Position numbers and translations under genes: made by a program
The notes under the pieces: generated by a model
Told to the model about the DNA's origin: nothing
Databases searched by the model: none
Seen by the model: only the letters and a program-made list of their open reading frames with translations
Source of the DNA: Armillaria gallica
Taxonomy: Eukaryota; Basidiomycota; Agaricomycetes; Agaricales; Physalacriaceae
Length of the DNA stretch: 64,000 bases
Direction: 5' to 3'
Assembly (NCBI GenBank): GCA_037576215.1
Contig: JBANDB010000001.1
Location: forward strand, 7,006,001 to 7,070,000
Shown: piece after piece, positions 1 to 11,537 of the stretch
Layout: the number at the start of each line of letters is the position of its first letter
How positions within the stretch are numbered: the first letter of the stretch is position 1

Positions 1-1374
1 AAAGGCGGGATGGAACGAGATAATTCGTTTCGAGGCATGTATGGCCCAGGTTTTGCATATGACCATCAAACAAACATCATGTATGCAGATCGCAAGGCAG
101 TTGATGTGGCCAGATCGATGATGGAAGGACTGGGAGTGAATATTCCAGTGGATATGAGCACACACCCTAATCCTCGGGGTTTCCCCATGACGGTTAGGGA
201 GGTTCAGGAGACTGTCATGTTCGTGCACATGCGTAGGCAGGGATGGCAATCCACACTGTGACTGCTGTGTGAATTCCATTGCATATCATCATCTGTAATT
301 ATGCGCTACTGTGACTTATCTATGCATGAGGTTCTTGAAATTTTTGAACAAGACAACCGTCTGGAGGCATTGGTACAGGGCATGCCCCGCCCATACTTCA
401 TACCCCTCGATCCTGTCCACTGTCGCACAGGTCCCGATTCCATGGCGAACAGTGTGGGTCTGGTTTCTCCTGTAAACGGATCACTGGATGACTGGTGTCA
501 GTATACTGCTCACCATTTCCACCCCAGTGGCCTCAACCCCACGAGTGGGATCACCATGGACGCATCTTACCATGTCAGCTATGCGAACATATGGGGTATG
601 TTACTCATGTGATTCCTTCACCCCACGGCTACAAAAAAGTTTTATGCGCAAATTTTTGTGAGTATAGTGTTTCGACCTTGGTACTACATTGACTTTATCC
701 AAGCCTGGAATACTAGGCGCACCATGGAGTTGCCTATTATGATTGCGTCAGGGAGCCCTACACTGTGGCATATGATATTTCAGGGTGCAGGCAAGAACAT
801 GTCCGAACTGGATATTATTAAGCACCTGGCTGCTTGCGCAATCATGCAGGAGATGCTGGACAGCATGTACCCATGGGTGTTGGTGTGGATTGACCAGCAC
901 AACACCATCCATTTCCGCGACCGTAACCAGGAGTTGGAGATCGAGCGGATGGAGCGCATCAGCAGGCACAGGGAGCCGGTCATCACACCATTCATCCGCA
1001 GATGGTGGTCCCCTGATGAGGGTGACACGCACTGCATTCGTGCCTTACTGCAATACGAACGCTATGAGTACCAGCCAACGGGGCAGGTACAAGTTCAGAA
1101 GCATCAGTCATGGTTGCTGTGCAGTGAAGACAACAGGTTCTTGTGGCTCAATGAGTTCCTGCCAACTGCGCCTGCATACATCCCAGATGCCTCAGAAATG
1201 GGGTCTGATGGACCTGAGCCTGATGTTCCGATGATGCCAGCCCTGTCCACCAATGAAGTCAACAATGTCGCACCTAATGGTGCTACTGACGATATGGAAA
1301 TGGATGATGAATCAGTGACCGCACGGGCACAGTCCGCCACACCTGGGGACGGTAAACAATTGCACAGTGCCTAG
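1..1374 (+). CDS. Uncharacterised basidiomycete protein, 3' part
   Basis: Open reading segments at 10-261, about 330-595 and 668-1374 look like exons of one gene entering from the left edge. The clearest intron is 596-667 (GTATGT...TATAG). Splicing there joins the segment ending in the codon for Trp of ANIWG to VFRPWYYID without a frame break. The junction between 261 and about 330 is not resolved. The last exon is rich in Trp, Arg and Tyr (IRRWWSPDEGD) and ends in an acidic, Ser/Thr/Pro-rich tail before the stop at 1372-1374. I recognise the general look of a protein type common in mushroom genomes but no named domain, catalytic motif, signal peptide or membrane segment. The 5' end lies outside the window. 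Function unknown. Confidence 0.55.
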
Positions 1375-1654
1375 GGATTGTATTGTTGTGCCTTGCACAT
1401 CTCCGTTCACGACCACTAACGCGGTCTGGTGGGGGGGGGGGGGGGGGGGGGGTGTAAGGGATGGTACCATACTTATCTATGACCATTTAACAATGACTTA
1501 CTTAACTTACTCAGCATCGGCTATGCCGATGCATAGTATATATTAGCTAGCATAGCATTACTTAAGCTAGCTTTTCTCTTGTACACCTTCGTAGTTGATC
1601 GATACATGTTGGTCAAAGCTACGTTGTGCACTTAGAGTTAAGGCCCTCTTACAG
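1375..1654. other. Intergenic stretch
   Basis: Apart from the poly-G run this holds a short AT-rich stretch with repeated GCTAG/TAGC words (about 1540-1575). I see no gene in it. Confidence 0.5.
1431..1452. repeat. Poly-G run (22 G)
   Basis: Twenty-two consecutive G, 56 bp after the stop of the first gene. It is a mononucleotide tract able to form a G-quadruplex on the plus strand, and its exact length is likely to be unreliable in the assembly. Confidence 0.9.
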
Positions 1655-2040
1655 AGAAGGAAGAAAGTTCAACAGAGCAAAGGCCACAGCTTCTTTCAGG
1701 ATATTGATAGTGCCAAAGAAACTAGCAGAGAGATGTTTCATTTATACTTATTGTATGGAAACTCTATTGAAGGGTCTATGCTGCTAAATTTTGGGGTTTC
1801 AGAGTGGGTGAATAGAGTAGAGGACATGTGTTGATTGCATGTTGAGCATCCATTCCGCTTGCTATGGCCTGATCAACCAAGCACCAATTGAGTGGCTGTG
1901 CTTGCCATTTGTCACTCCCCACCATGCATTTCTCTATTCAACAGCCTCTTTGTGGGTGTAAAAAGTGGGTACTTCCTGCTTCAATATTTATTTATAAAAT
2001 TTCTGAGATTTTTGAATATCTGTTAGTCCTGAGAGCCTGG

Positions 2041-3528
2041 TGATGAGCCTAGACTTCCATGACAACAGCAACATCCAAAACTCTGAGAGAGCTGAGGCAA
2101 TTAACATGCTAACACAGTAATTAAGGTGTCATGTGTGTGCAAGTGGTTCAGTACACCTCTGTGTGGTCAATTCCTCTATAATGCAAGATACACTGCGACT
2201 TTTTAGTCAGTGAAGTAGTACTCTTGGTCAATGAGTACTATTAGACATTGGCTGTAAGCCAGGAAGGATCTCAATAAATGAGATGGGACAGAATCTGGTA
2301 TGACTTGAATACCAAGAAACTGTGATAGAAACTGCAAAAATGGTCTAGAAATCATAGCAATGCACTAGAAATCGTGGCAATGGACTAGAAGACGTTGAAA
2401 TAGCCTAGTAAACATGGCTAGAGGGCATACCTAATAATGTAAGTTGAAACAATAGTAATAAACATATGGAAATGGCAAGAAACTGGGAGAAAATGTGGTA
2501 ACTGATCCTATGGAGAATGATGCTGAACTGGGCCTACATGGAGGCAATGCTGAACTGGGCAATGAAAACAGTAGCAATGTAGAAGGTGAAAGTGATAAAA
2601 CAATCCTATATGGTGAAAATGAAGCGATGTTGTGGCATTAAAAGACAAAAGCAAGTTATTAATGCAAGATTTCATGTATTGGTGCAATATACAAAGCCAA
2701 CCAACAACGTTAAGAGTAAAGCAAGTGGTGAGGGATAACTTGGAGTAACTGTAGCTGACTGTAAATGCCATAGTCTGGTCAACTAGGTAAGAACTAACTC
2801 TAAAAATGTGGTTTCTACCTAGTTTTTATACTACAAGTATGATTTTATAAATACAATATTCATCGGAGCCTTAGTAAGGCTGTAAGTCCTTGGCTTTGTA
2901 ATAGCTGTAGTAAACATATGGAATCTGTGGTTCTAAAGTAACAGCAAGTCCTCAATGTTGCCATGTGTGGATGAAAACTGTGTGGTTTTATTGAACAATG
3001 AGCAGATCATGAGGTGCTGTTTAGCTGCAGATTATTGAGCTGCAGTTGATGTGCTGAGGTGTACACTTGTGTCAATAGTAATTCAAGGTCTTGGCACTGT
3101 AACAGCCTTAGTAAACATGGTCTGTAGTTGCCGTGGCTGTAATTATTGTAGCTGGAATGGTACTCACATCAATCACATCATTTCATTAAATGATTGATGG
3201 GCAGGCACATCAACTAGGTGCTTCTGAGTGATGCAGCAATTCTGTTTTAGGATGATTGTCAATCACAGGTGCCTTGCCATGATGGGATATGGTAATTTTG
3301 ATGCGAGGCAAGCTGGGAAGGATAATGGAGTGTTGAAGGAGTATAGATGTCACAGTTTTAGGATTGTATCTGAGTGTTTGTGGCTTATACTATGAAAATC
3401 CATGGTATTATCGAGAGTTGACAGTGTTATGGAGCATGTGGGGATTATAATGGAGTCGTTTTGAAGGTATTGGGTGATGAATGGATAAATCCATGAATTA
3501 TGAGCATACAGAGCCTGGAGGCTCATCA
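2041..3528 (-). mobile_element. TIR/solo-LTR-like element E1 (1488 bp)
   Basis: The ends are TGATGAGCCT (2041-2050) and AGGCTCATCA (3519-3528), a perfect 10-bp inverted repeat beginning TG and ending CA. It is flanked by the 4-bp direct repeat CTGG (2037-2040 and 3529-3532). Copy B lacks it and reads GAGAGCCCGGGGC at the empty site, so the original target was probably CCGG. The body is the reverse complement of element E2 at 9189-10868. No coding capacity is visible. The TG...CA ends and a TATA-like word (TATAAAAAC in E2 orientation) fit a solo LTR, but a non-autonomous terminal-repeat transposon is also possible. Confidence 0.8.
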
Positions 3529-3928
3529 CTGGGGCAACAACAATAAACTAGCAGGCTTTGCTTAGTGCAAGATGGTCAGTATACCTCACCACAGCCATGT
3601 CATGCACCAATCAGCTCAGAATTTGTAGACAAAAGGTATGTTTTATTGATTTCAGTACTTACTGGTCTCAATGAGGTACTTTTAGCTCATTTAGCAGCAT
3701 CAAGAACCCCAGAAAGCTTGTGTTTCGCCTTCTCTCTGGCATGTAAGCTTTTGCATGAGGTAGCACTGCCTATTGAACCATTGACAATGACCCCTCAATA
3801 CTGCTGATGTGACTACCACATGAACCATTTACAATGTGACCTATTCCCACCCATGATTACCCTGATGCAAACCCACTGTGGCCATCAATCTGACTCATGC
3901 ACATCAGCCATAATTGCCATTGGGCATG

Positions 3929-4198
3929 CTATCCTGGTGTGTCAATGACCTGGGATATCACTTTATGTTCCAAATCAGACCCTGTTTTGCAGTGGGAGGG
4001 CACCTGGAATGCAAAACCCACCACAACAGCAACGACAATGGCTAGGATGGTGACAACAATGATGGGAGAGCAGGAGGATTTTGGAGGTGTGGTATACAAT
4101 GGGGCAATGCTATGGACCAGCGGGGATGACATGGGATGACAAGTGAGGTAGAAGGCTGTGAGCAGGATACCAACATCCAACGAGTGCAGTGATGACAA
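3929..4198 (-). pseudogene. Remnant of a membrane-protein gene (copy A)
   Basis: On the minus strand the predicted peptide contains IIVVTILAIVVAVVVGFAF, a convincing transmembrane segment. The same segment is present in copy B (about 45132-45200) and, frameshifted, in copy C (about 57618-57687). Conservation of this hydrophobic run in three diverged copies suggests it was once coding. No domain is recognised and the surrounding exons cannot be assembled. Confidence 0.35.
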
Positions 4199-4399
4199 TG
4201 TCTATATAGGAATAGATCATACTCCCAGATACATGATGGATGTCATCAAAACAATGGCAATGTGAACACTGATGCCCTCGCCGGCTGCCACCACATCCAA
4301 AACTAACATGGGTCCCTACTACCCACCCTACCAATGGACCCCAGCTCTGTATATCTCCAATTTTTAACTTGAGGAGCATGATTCTGAGGTCAGATTCTT

Positions 4400-6115
4400 G
4401 CCCATTGTAATGCCTGCAGCATGTCTAAGGGTGTAATTTTGCAAAAATGTCATACCTTACACATTAGCAATGCAGAAGGCATCATGAGTGGGCTGACAGT
4501 GCAAGTGGCATGCGAAGAAGCAAGGTCACCGAGGTAGAGAGCTCTATAATAGAAAAAGAAGCAATAGAATTAAAACATAAGAACTTCATTGTTGCACTGT
4601 ACCTTACAGGCATGCACAGCAACAAGGCTGAAGGGCGAGCTAGCTTGCTAAACCACCCATTTGCAATAGAAAATTCAACTTCAGTGGGATGCGCTTGTAT
4701 GTGGGCCAAGGCTAATTTAGATAACAATGTGTCTGTAATCTATGACATGTGGTCCCTGGAGATCCAGAAAAATGATATCATGTGCAGAGTAATTAAAAGA
4801 ACCCCAGGCATGGCCTAGAAACAGATTTCAGCTTATGGAAATAGTAAGCAGGCTGGGAAGCTGAAGCATTTCTTGGTTACCGAGTCTAGAATATGACACT
4901 GTCACCTTCAGAGCAGACCCAAAAGCCAGATACAAAGTGTGATCGGTGATTAAGGATTAAGCAGCTATTGAGTGCATGCTTGCAAGCTACTCTGCTGCTA
5001 GGGTGAGCGACATCAACATTGCTTAGCTCTTTGAGACTACTAAAAAGAGGAACAAGCGGCGCACTGCCTAGAGTGCTGTGCCAACTCAGATGAGAGATAT
5101 TCAGCTGAAAAAGAAGTAAATTACTAAAAATCTGTTTGTAACAATCAATCTCCCATAGTATAAGTAGAGTAGATTTTCATGTATTAAGCCAAGCTACCTA
5201 CCCCCCATGTAATGTAATAAAGTTTCAGTTTGGATCTGGACTTGTTGCACCATGTAAGAGTTAGTAACTTCAAGTCTCAGCTATAATGCAAGTTTAGCAA
5301 GCTCACAGAGAAATTGAATAAGAGAGAAACTTTGGATACAAACTTCAGTTTACTTGAGATAAGAAAGAGATTCAGAAGCAATGATGCTGTGCCTGTCTCA
5401 AGAGGTTTACTTAGTTACATCTGAGAGAGCTCTGTTCCTTTTCTGGTTCAGTGTAAGAAAGAGAGATTGTATTGTGCCAGCCTCTGTGTAGGTCTAGAAG
5501 TAGTTGCAAGGGAATCAGCCAGATTGAGCTGTTCTAGCAGTTGCATGAAGTGTGACAGGTGTGCGCAGTTGGATCTCATGGCACTGTTGTTAGAGCAAGC
5601 GCACTGTGTGTGAGGACTTGTGGGGACGGTTTTGAGAATAATTGAAATCTGATTGAGAGTGCTGAGGGCCTCTATCATAATGAGTTTGGAAGTCAGGTTT
5701 AGCAACTAAGAGAAAGGCAGCATCGTGCGCAGATTAGATCTTGCAGCAGGTCATACTTAGTGAGCTCACTGACCGAACTTGGTTATTTTGCAGATCTGTG
5801 TATCTGTGTGTTTTGTCTATTGAAATATCCTTTTCCTTGAGGGTTGTGTGGTTCACCATGCTCTCTTGTAAAAAGCTTCAAAGAAATAGAGAATTTGAGA
5901 TTGGCTTGATAATACTATGTTGTTTCATGCATCATTTTAGCAAGCTCACTGAGATACTTTGAGATACTGTCAGCATGCAAGTGGAATCAAAATTTCTTGC
6001 TCCCCTCCACACTTAAGGAGATTGTGTGTGTGTGTTTTGTGGGATTGAGTGTAGGTTTTGTGTGTGTTCACACTAGGCTGTGCTCAGTTTCATGGGTGCC
6101 CATCACCAGCCTGGT
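4400..6115. mobile_element. About 1.7 kb absent from copy B (unidentified insert)
   Basis: Copies A and B align up to about 4400 (GAGGTCAGATTCTTGCC against GAGGTCGGCATCTCTCC) and again from about 6118 (TATGTTATCACTGCTGATG). The sequence between has no counterpart in B. It contains an AATGTAATAAAG word near 5213 and an open segment at 4510-4818, neither recognisable. The ends are too diffuse to define terminal repeats or a target duplication. It is probably another decayed element, but a deletion in copy B is possible. Confidence 0.4.
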
Positions 6116-9100
6116 CACTGTATGTTATCACTGCTGATGTCAACTGACAACAACCCTAGATCCACACCTCTAATGCATCCCGTGCTCGCCACTGACAGTA
6201 CAGCCACCATTGAGCATCCACCACTGTTTTCGACACCAGGGAATCAATGGTGGCCTGTGTTTTCCCTTGCAAGGTCACCTTGCCTCTCAACAGCACCACT
6301 GATCCATAGCACATCCCCAGCACATACTGCCACTGCCAACTCATTGCCTATGCTGTATACACCCTAGGGTAGCATGATGCTCTGCTCTACATACTTGCCC
6401 AATGTCACTGCCCCAATCCCCCAATGTTCCATTCACATGTGGCCACACCACTCTTGTGTTCTGCTGTTCAGCTGTGCAGTGGAGGGCTCAATAATACCAT
6501 CTAAGAACAGTCAAAGACCCACCAGTGTGTATGCTGACCCCATCCTGCCTCTATGTATTTATTATACTTAGCTGTTAACACTGTACTGCAGGAAAGCAAG
6601 CCATCAATTCAGAATTTTTTGTTGACTTTTCTATCAGTTTTAGATTTGAGATGAAGACCAAAATCCTCAAGGTCCAAACCCTGTGGAACCAACATTATTT
6701 GGGTGTTGACTACATCCTATAATCAAGGTGCAGACTTATGCTTGCAATGGCTGACTTGGCCAAGTATCAAAATGCTGTGCATTTCTTGTCCCTGCCATCA
6801 TTCTCTGGTCATTGTCTTATGGAGGTGTCAATACCTTGTTGCTTTGACAAGCAGCATGGTCCATGTGGTCATTTGATATCAATCAGACTTGGATGCCTTT
6901 CACGATGGTCTGCATTTTTCATACACAGCTCTGCTTGATTGTTATATGTTTCTTTCAGCTTCAAACAAGACCATATCTCAACAAGAGGTTCAAGCATCTT
7001 TGAAATGAAGAAGGGATGCAATACTTTTTATAGCATGCTTTTCCATGCCAGATGAAGTTCCATATATACTTATCCCCAACCTACAGATGGATATGCGATA
7101 GCTGCAGATGTGCCTCAAAAGATCTGACTAATCCAAATCCCATAACATAAACCCTTCACTTTCACATAATACTATGTCAACAAAGTCAGCAGCCCCTTAA
7201 ACCCCCTTTCTTTCAACCACCACAAGTAACACAGAGATGCCAGATGAGAGACAGTCAGATTCAGTATCCCATTTTTATAAGAGTCTCTGCTGATGCCCGT
7301 AATCATAGATCGTGCCAATACATTCATAGTGAGTAGTGATCTGTGTCAACTCTACCTCATTGTATAATTCTTTTCATAAAGTCAACATTCATGGACCTTG
7401 GTCTGATATCCAACTACCCAAGGTTCAAGTGCCTCCACTTGATGTTCAACTACTTGCTTCATCCAAGATCAAGATAAAACTGGTCACTGGAGGCAATATT
7501 TAAAAGTTGTCCATCTTGAAGATTAAATTCAACCCTGCACTTAATCTGCCAGTGATAGTCACCTGGATCATTGATGTGTGAGCATTAATTTCCACATTAA
7601 TTGTGATAGCATCTAATCATGTTTGTTGTGGCAGCAGTGATCTCAGCAATTCAACAAAAATTGAATTTAAGCTCTACAATTGCTGTAGATCTTTCCATCT
7701 GCCAAAAAACCTATTGATCAGACACACAGAGAGTACAAACATATCTGACCTAGTTAAAGGAGGTTTGTGGTCATCCTTTCTATGTATTACTGGTGCTCAA
7801 TTCATGTTCAGCACCTATCATCTCCATTTACAACAATGCACAATCAGAGATATACACCCTCAATGCTTATTGAATCAGTATCAAAGAGGCTGTAGGAGAT
7901 AGTGTTAATACCACCAACAAACCCTGGACCCTATCAGAAGGCACTGGGGAAGTTTTACAAATTCTGCAAGTAGCAGGACCAATCCTTGATAAGTTATCAG
8001 AGGTAAGTGTTTTACAGTTTCATGCAGGGCAACTGATACAACTCTGGTGGTAGATTCATTTTATAGCTCAAGTGACCTGGGGTATTCTGTCAATCGTACT
8101 TGGTGCAAGTATATTCTGTTCATGTTAGAATATTACTAACTGCTCATTCCATCAACAGACATATAAGAAGCAAGCAGAAACAAAGGGGCATGTTATAGAG
8201 CTCTGCACAACAATGAAAATGATCCAGAGGTGAACAGTGAGCATGTTTCACAGAAGCAAGATGATCTTACAAAAATTAATAATTCTATGTTTGAGAAGAC
8301 ATTTGAATGCTGCATATTCATCAACAATCATGAGAAGAAGGGGTCTTTTGGTGCAATGAAACAATATCCCACTTAAAACATAGATCCTCACATCACTTTG
8401 ACAGGGAGATTACTCAGTTTTGATGCCTTGGACAAGGTCACAAAATATCAGAAAGAGTTTAGTGCTATCAAGGTGGACATCACCTCTGCTCTTGCAAAGG
8501 ATACAAATGACAAGGTCAACAAAATTTACAACATGCTGGGTACATATTTGAGTATATACATATACATCAGAACTCAAAAGCAACTATAGACACAAAGAAG
8601 CTACTCAAACCACTCAAACTGCAGCTGTCACTTGGTCCTAAATGTTGGTGCCTGGAACAAACACAGGTTTAAAAAATAATTGAAATCCTTGATTCCTGGA
8701 TTAAAGATGGCCACTGCAACAAATGGGTCCTGTGGTGCAGCGGTTTGGCTGAGACAGGGAAGAGCTCACTCATAGGGACATTTCATGATAAACTCACTGA
8801 CTCAGAGGGAGACTGACTCTGGGGCTGGCTGGGGGGCTTTATTTGTTATGATCATGTCTTACAATCTCCAGACATGTTAATAGCATGCCTGATTCTGTCT
8901 ATTGCATTCTTATTGGGAGATCACGATGAACAGATCAGACATGCTATTGCTAAAGTTGTTCATGACTCTCCAGGTATCTGTAACACTCCTGCACAAGAGC
9001 AATATACCAAACTCCTCTATGAGCTTTTGAAGAGCATGTTGAATCTGGTTAAAGATGGACCTTTGGTCATTATCATTGATGGTCTGGATGAATACAGAGA

Positions 9101-9188
9101 TCTGGTGATCTCGGACCTGTATTCTGATGGCAGTGATGGTGTTTGGCAGGGCAATCACAACTCCTCTCAAGTTTCACAGGGAGATCAC

Positions 9189-10868
9189 TGATGAGCCTCC
9201 AGGCTCTGTACGCTCAGAATTCATGAATTTTATCTGCTAATTAATGCTATTATCTCTTCAACAGCCTTTCAGCAAACCAATGATTGCACACACACTGATA
9301 CCCCTTTCATCCTATGGCAACCACTCCTCACACACTTGGTTATCCATCCCATCTTGCCATGCATCATAATTGCCATACCTCATCATGGCAAGGCACCTTT
9401 GATCGACAATTATCCCAATACAGAATTGATGCATCACTCAGAAGCACCCAGTTGACGCGCTCATTGATCACTTAATGAAAATGACATGATTGACATGAGT
9501 ACCCTCTCAGCTATGGCAACTACAGACTGTGTTTACTAAGGCTGTTACTTTGCTAAGGCCTCAAGAAAATGTTACCCCATGCATACTCCTCAGTATGATG
9601 ACTATCGTCCAGTAATCTGCAGCTAAACAGCACCTATTGATCTGCTTGTCGCTCAGTAAAACCATACGGTTCATGTCCATACACAGCAACATTGACAAGT
9701 TGCTGTTACTTCAGAAGCCAAAAGACCATATGTTGCCTATGATTTTTTTTTACGAAGCCAAGGCCTTACAGCCTTACTAAGTCTTGCATTAGTTACTCTA
9801 TTTATAAATTCATACTTGTAGTATAAAAACTAGCTAGAAAATGTAGTTAGGGGCAGTTCATCTCTAGTTGACCCCAGACTACATCAATTATCATCACACA
9901 CTAGTCTATCACCAGTAAACCACATCTATTCACCATTCTATGGCAATATACCATTTACCCCAGCATATTCTCGATTGCATGTTGACTCTTGAACTCACCA
10001 GAGTTATTCCATGGTTTTTAACTGTGAAGAGTCCTTGCTACTCACTCTTCACTCTTAACACTATTGGTACATGCTCATACTGTGCCAATACGTGATCACT
10101 GCATCATACTTCACCCCCATTATCTTTTATAGGCTGTCATCATTTCACTTTCACACCATTGGAGTTTTTACAGTTTCCCTTTCACCATCATTATCATCGC
10201 CCACTTGGGTAGTCTCAGAGCAGACTTAGGATCAGTTTCAGCAAGTTTTCATATAGTATCAGTCCCTCGAGTGGACTTGAAGGTTAGTTTGACATAGGAT
10301 AGGATCATTTCAGTACCAGACCAGTTTTGACATCGACTCAGCACCATCACATCGTATAGGACCAGTATCATTGCCAGTTTTTGTAGTTCCATGTTTTCTC
10401 TCACCATTCCACCCCCATCACCTCATTCAACGTTTTCTCTCACTGCACACAGTCTCCACCCATGTTTTCTCATTGCCTTGTTCACTCATAGACTATTGCC
10501 GACCATTTTGTCTATCTTCTATCATTCACCCCGCTCAGATTACCATCCAGCGATGTTTTCTAGTCTCGTCACATGTTTTCTCCTACAGATTCATGGTATT
10601 CACATCATACCTGCTTCCGTTCCCTCTCATTTTGAGAGAACCCTACTGGCTTAAAGCCATAGCATTTAGTACTCAACTACCAAGCAGTACTACTTCGCAG
10701 ACTTAAAGTCGCAGTGTATACTTGCATATAGAGGAATTGATTTCCTGCACGGAGGTGCCCCAAAGCCACTTGCACACATGATCACCTTGATTGCTGTGCC
10801 ACTATGTTAATTAACCAATCTCATTCCAAGTTGGTGTTGCTGTTGCCACAGAAGTCTTAGGCCCATCA
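9189..10868 (+). mobile_element. TIR/solo-LTR-like element E2 (1680 bp)
   Basis: Related to E1 but in the opposite orientation. It starts TGATGAGCCTCC at 9189 and ends TTAGGCCCATCA at 10868. It interrupts the NACHT coding sequence: copy B reads GGGAGATCGCGAAGCGG uninterrupted. The flanking 4-mers are TCAC (9185-9188) and TTGC (10869-10872), both explained by an original TCGC after C-to-T change on opposite strands. The interior has a TATA-like TATAAAAAC near 9827 and a pyrimidine-rich stretch at 10370-10640. No protein is encoded. Confidence 0.85.
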
Positions 10869-11537
10869 TTGCAATATGGCTTGGGAGGTGTTAGCTGTTC
10901 TGTCTGAAGGATTTAAAGATCTCACGTTCATGCAGCTTGTTGTGTTCAGCTGCCATGTTGATCCCATCACAGTGATATTTGAAAAGCAAGGCAGCATTGT
11001 AGAATCCCTCTCCTTGAACAAACCATTGGACCCTATTTGTGTTGATATACAACTTGTCATCAATGCTCAGCTGGAGGTTATCAGACATGAAAGTGACAAC
11101 TTTAGCAATGTGTTGGTGCATTATCCAGATCCCGCAAAGGACCTGGCATTGAAGGCAACTGGACTATTCATTTAGGCTGAAGTTGCCTGCTGGTACTTAG
11201 CAATGTGTAAATCTGAAAGGGCACTTACACATTTACTGGACACTTCAGATAACATAGTGGGATATTCAGACAATAACAACTGGGAAGCAGCTGCTTTGAA
11301 GGGTTTGGATAGTCTCTATACCACTGCTCTGAATGAAGCAGCTGAAGGAAACCAGTCACTCAAAAAGTGCATAATGAAGGTCCTTGGTGCTATCATGGTA
11401 GCAAGGACACCCCTGGGTTTGACATGGGATGATCTCAAGAACCTCATGCTCGATCCAAAGGATACCTTGGCACAGGACATCCTAAACAATCTTGGAAGTG
11501 TGGTAGAAACTGACACAAAAAGTTGTGGTTCTAATTG

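Noticed and set aside
10371..10706. Open frames in the pyrimidine-rich part of element E2
   Set aside because: Low-complexity Ser/Pro/Leu/His translation inside a non-coding repeat, and not conserved as protein in E1.
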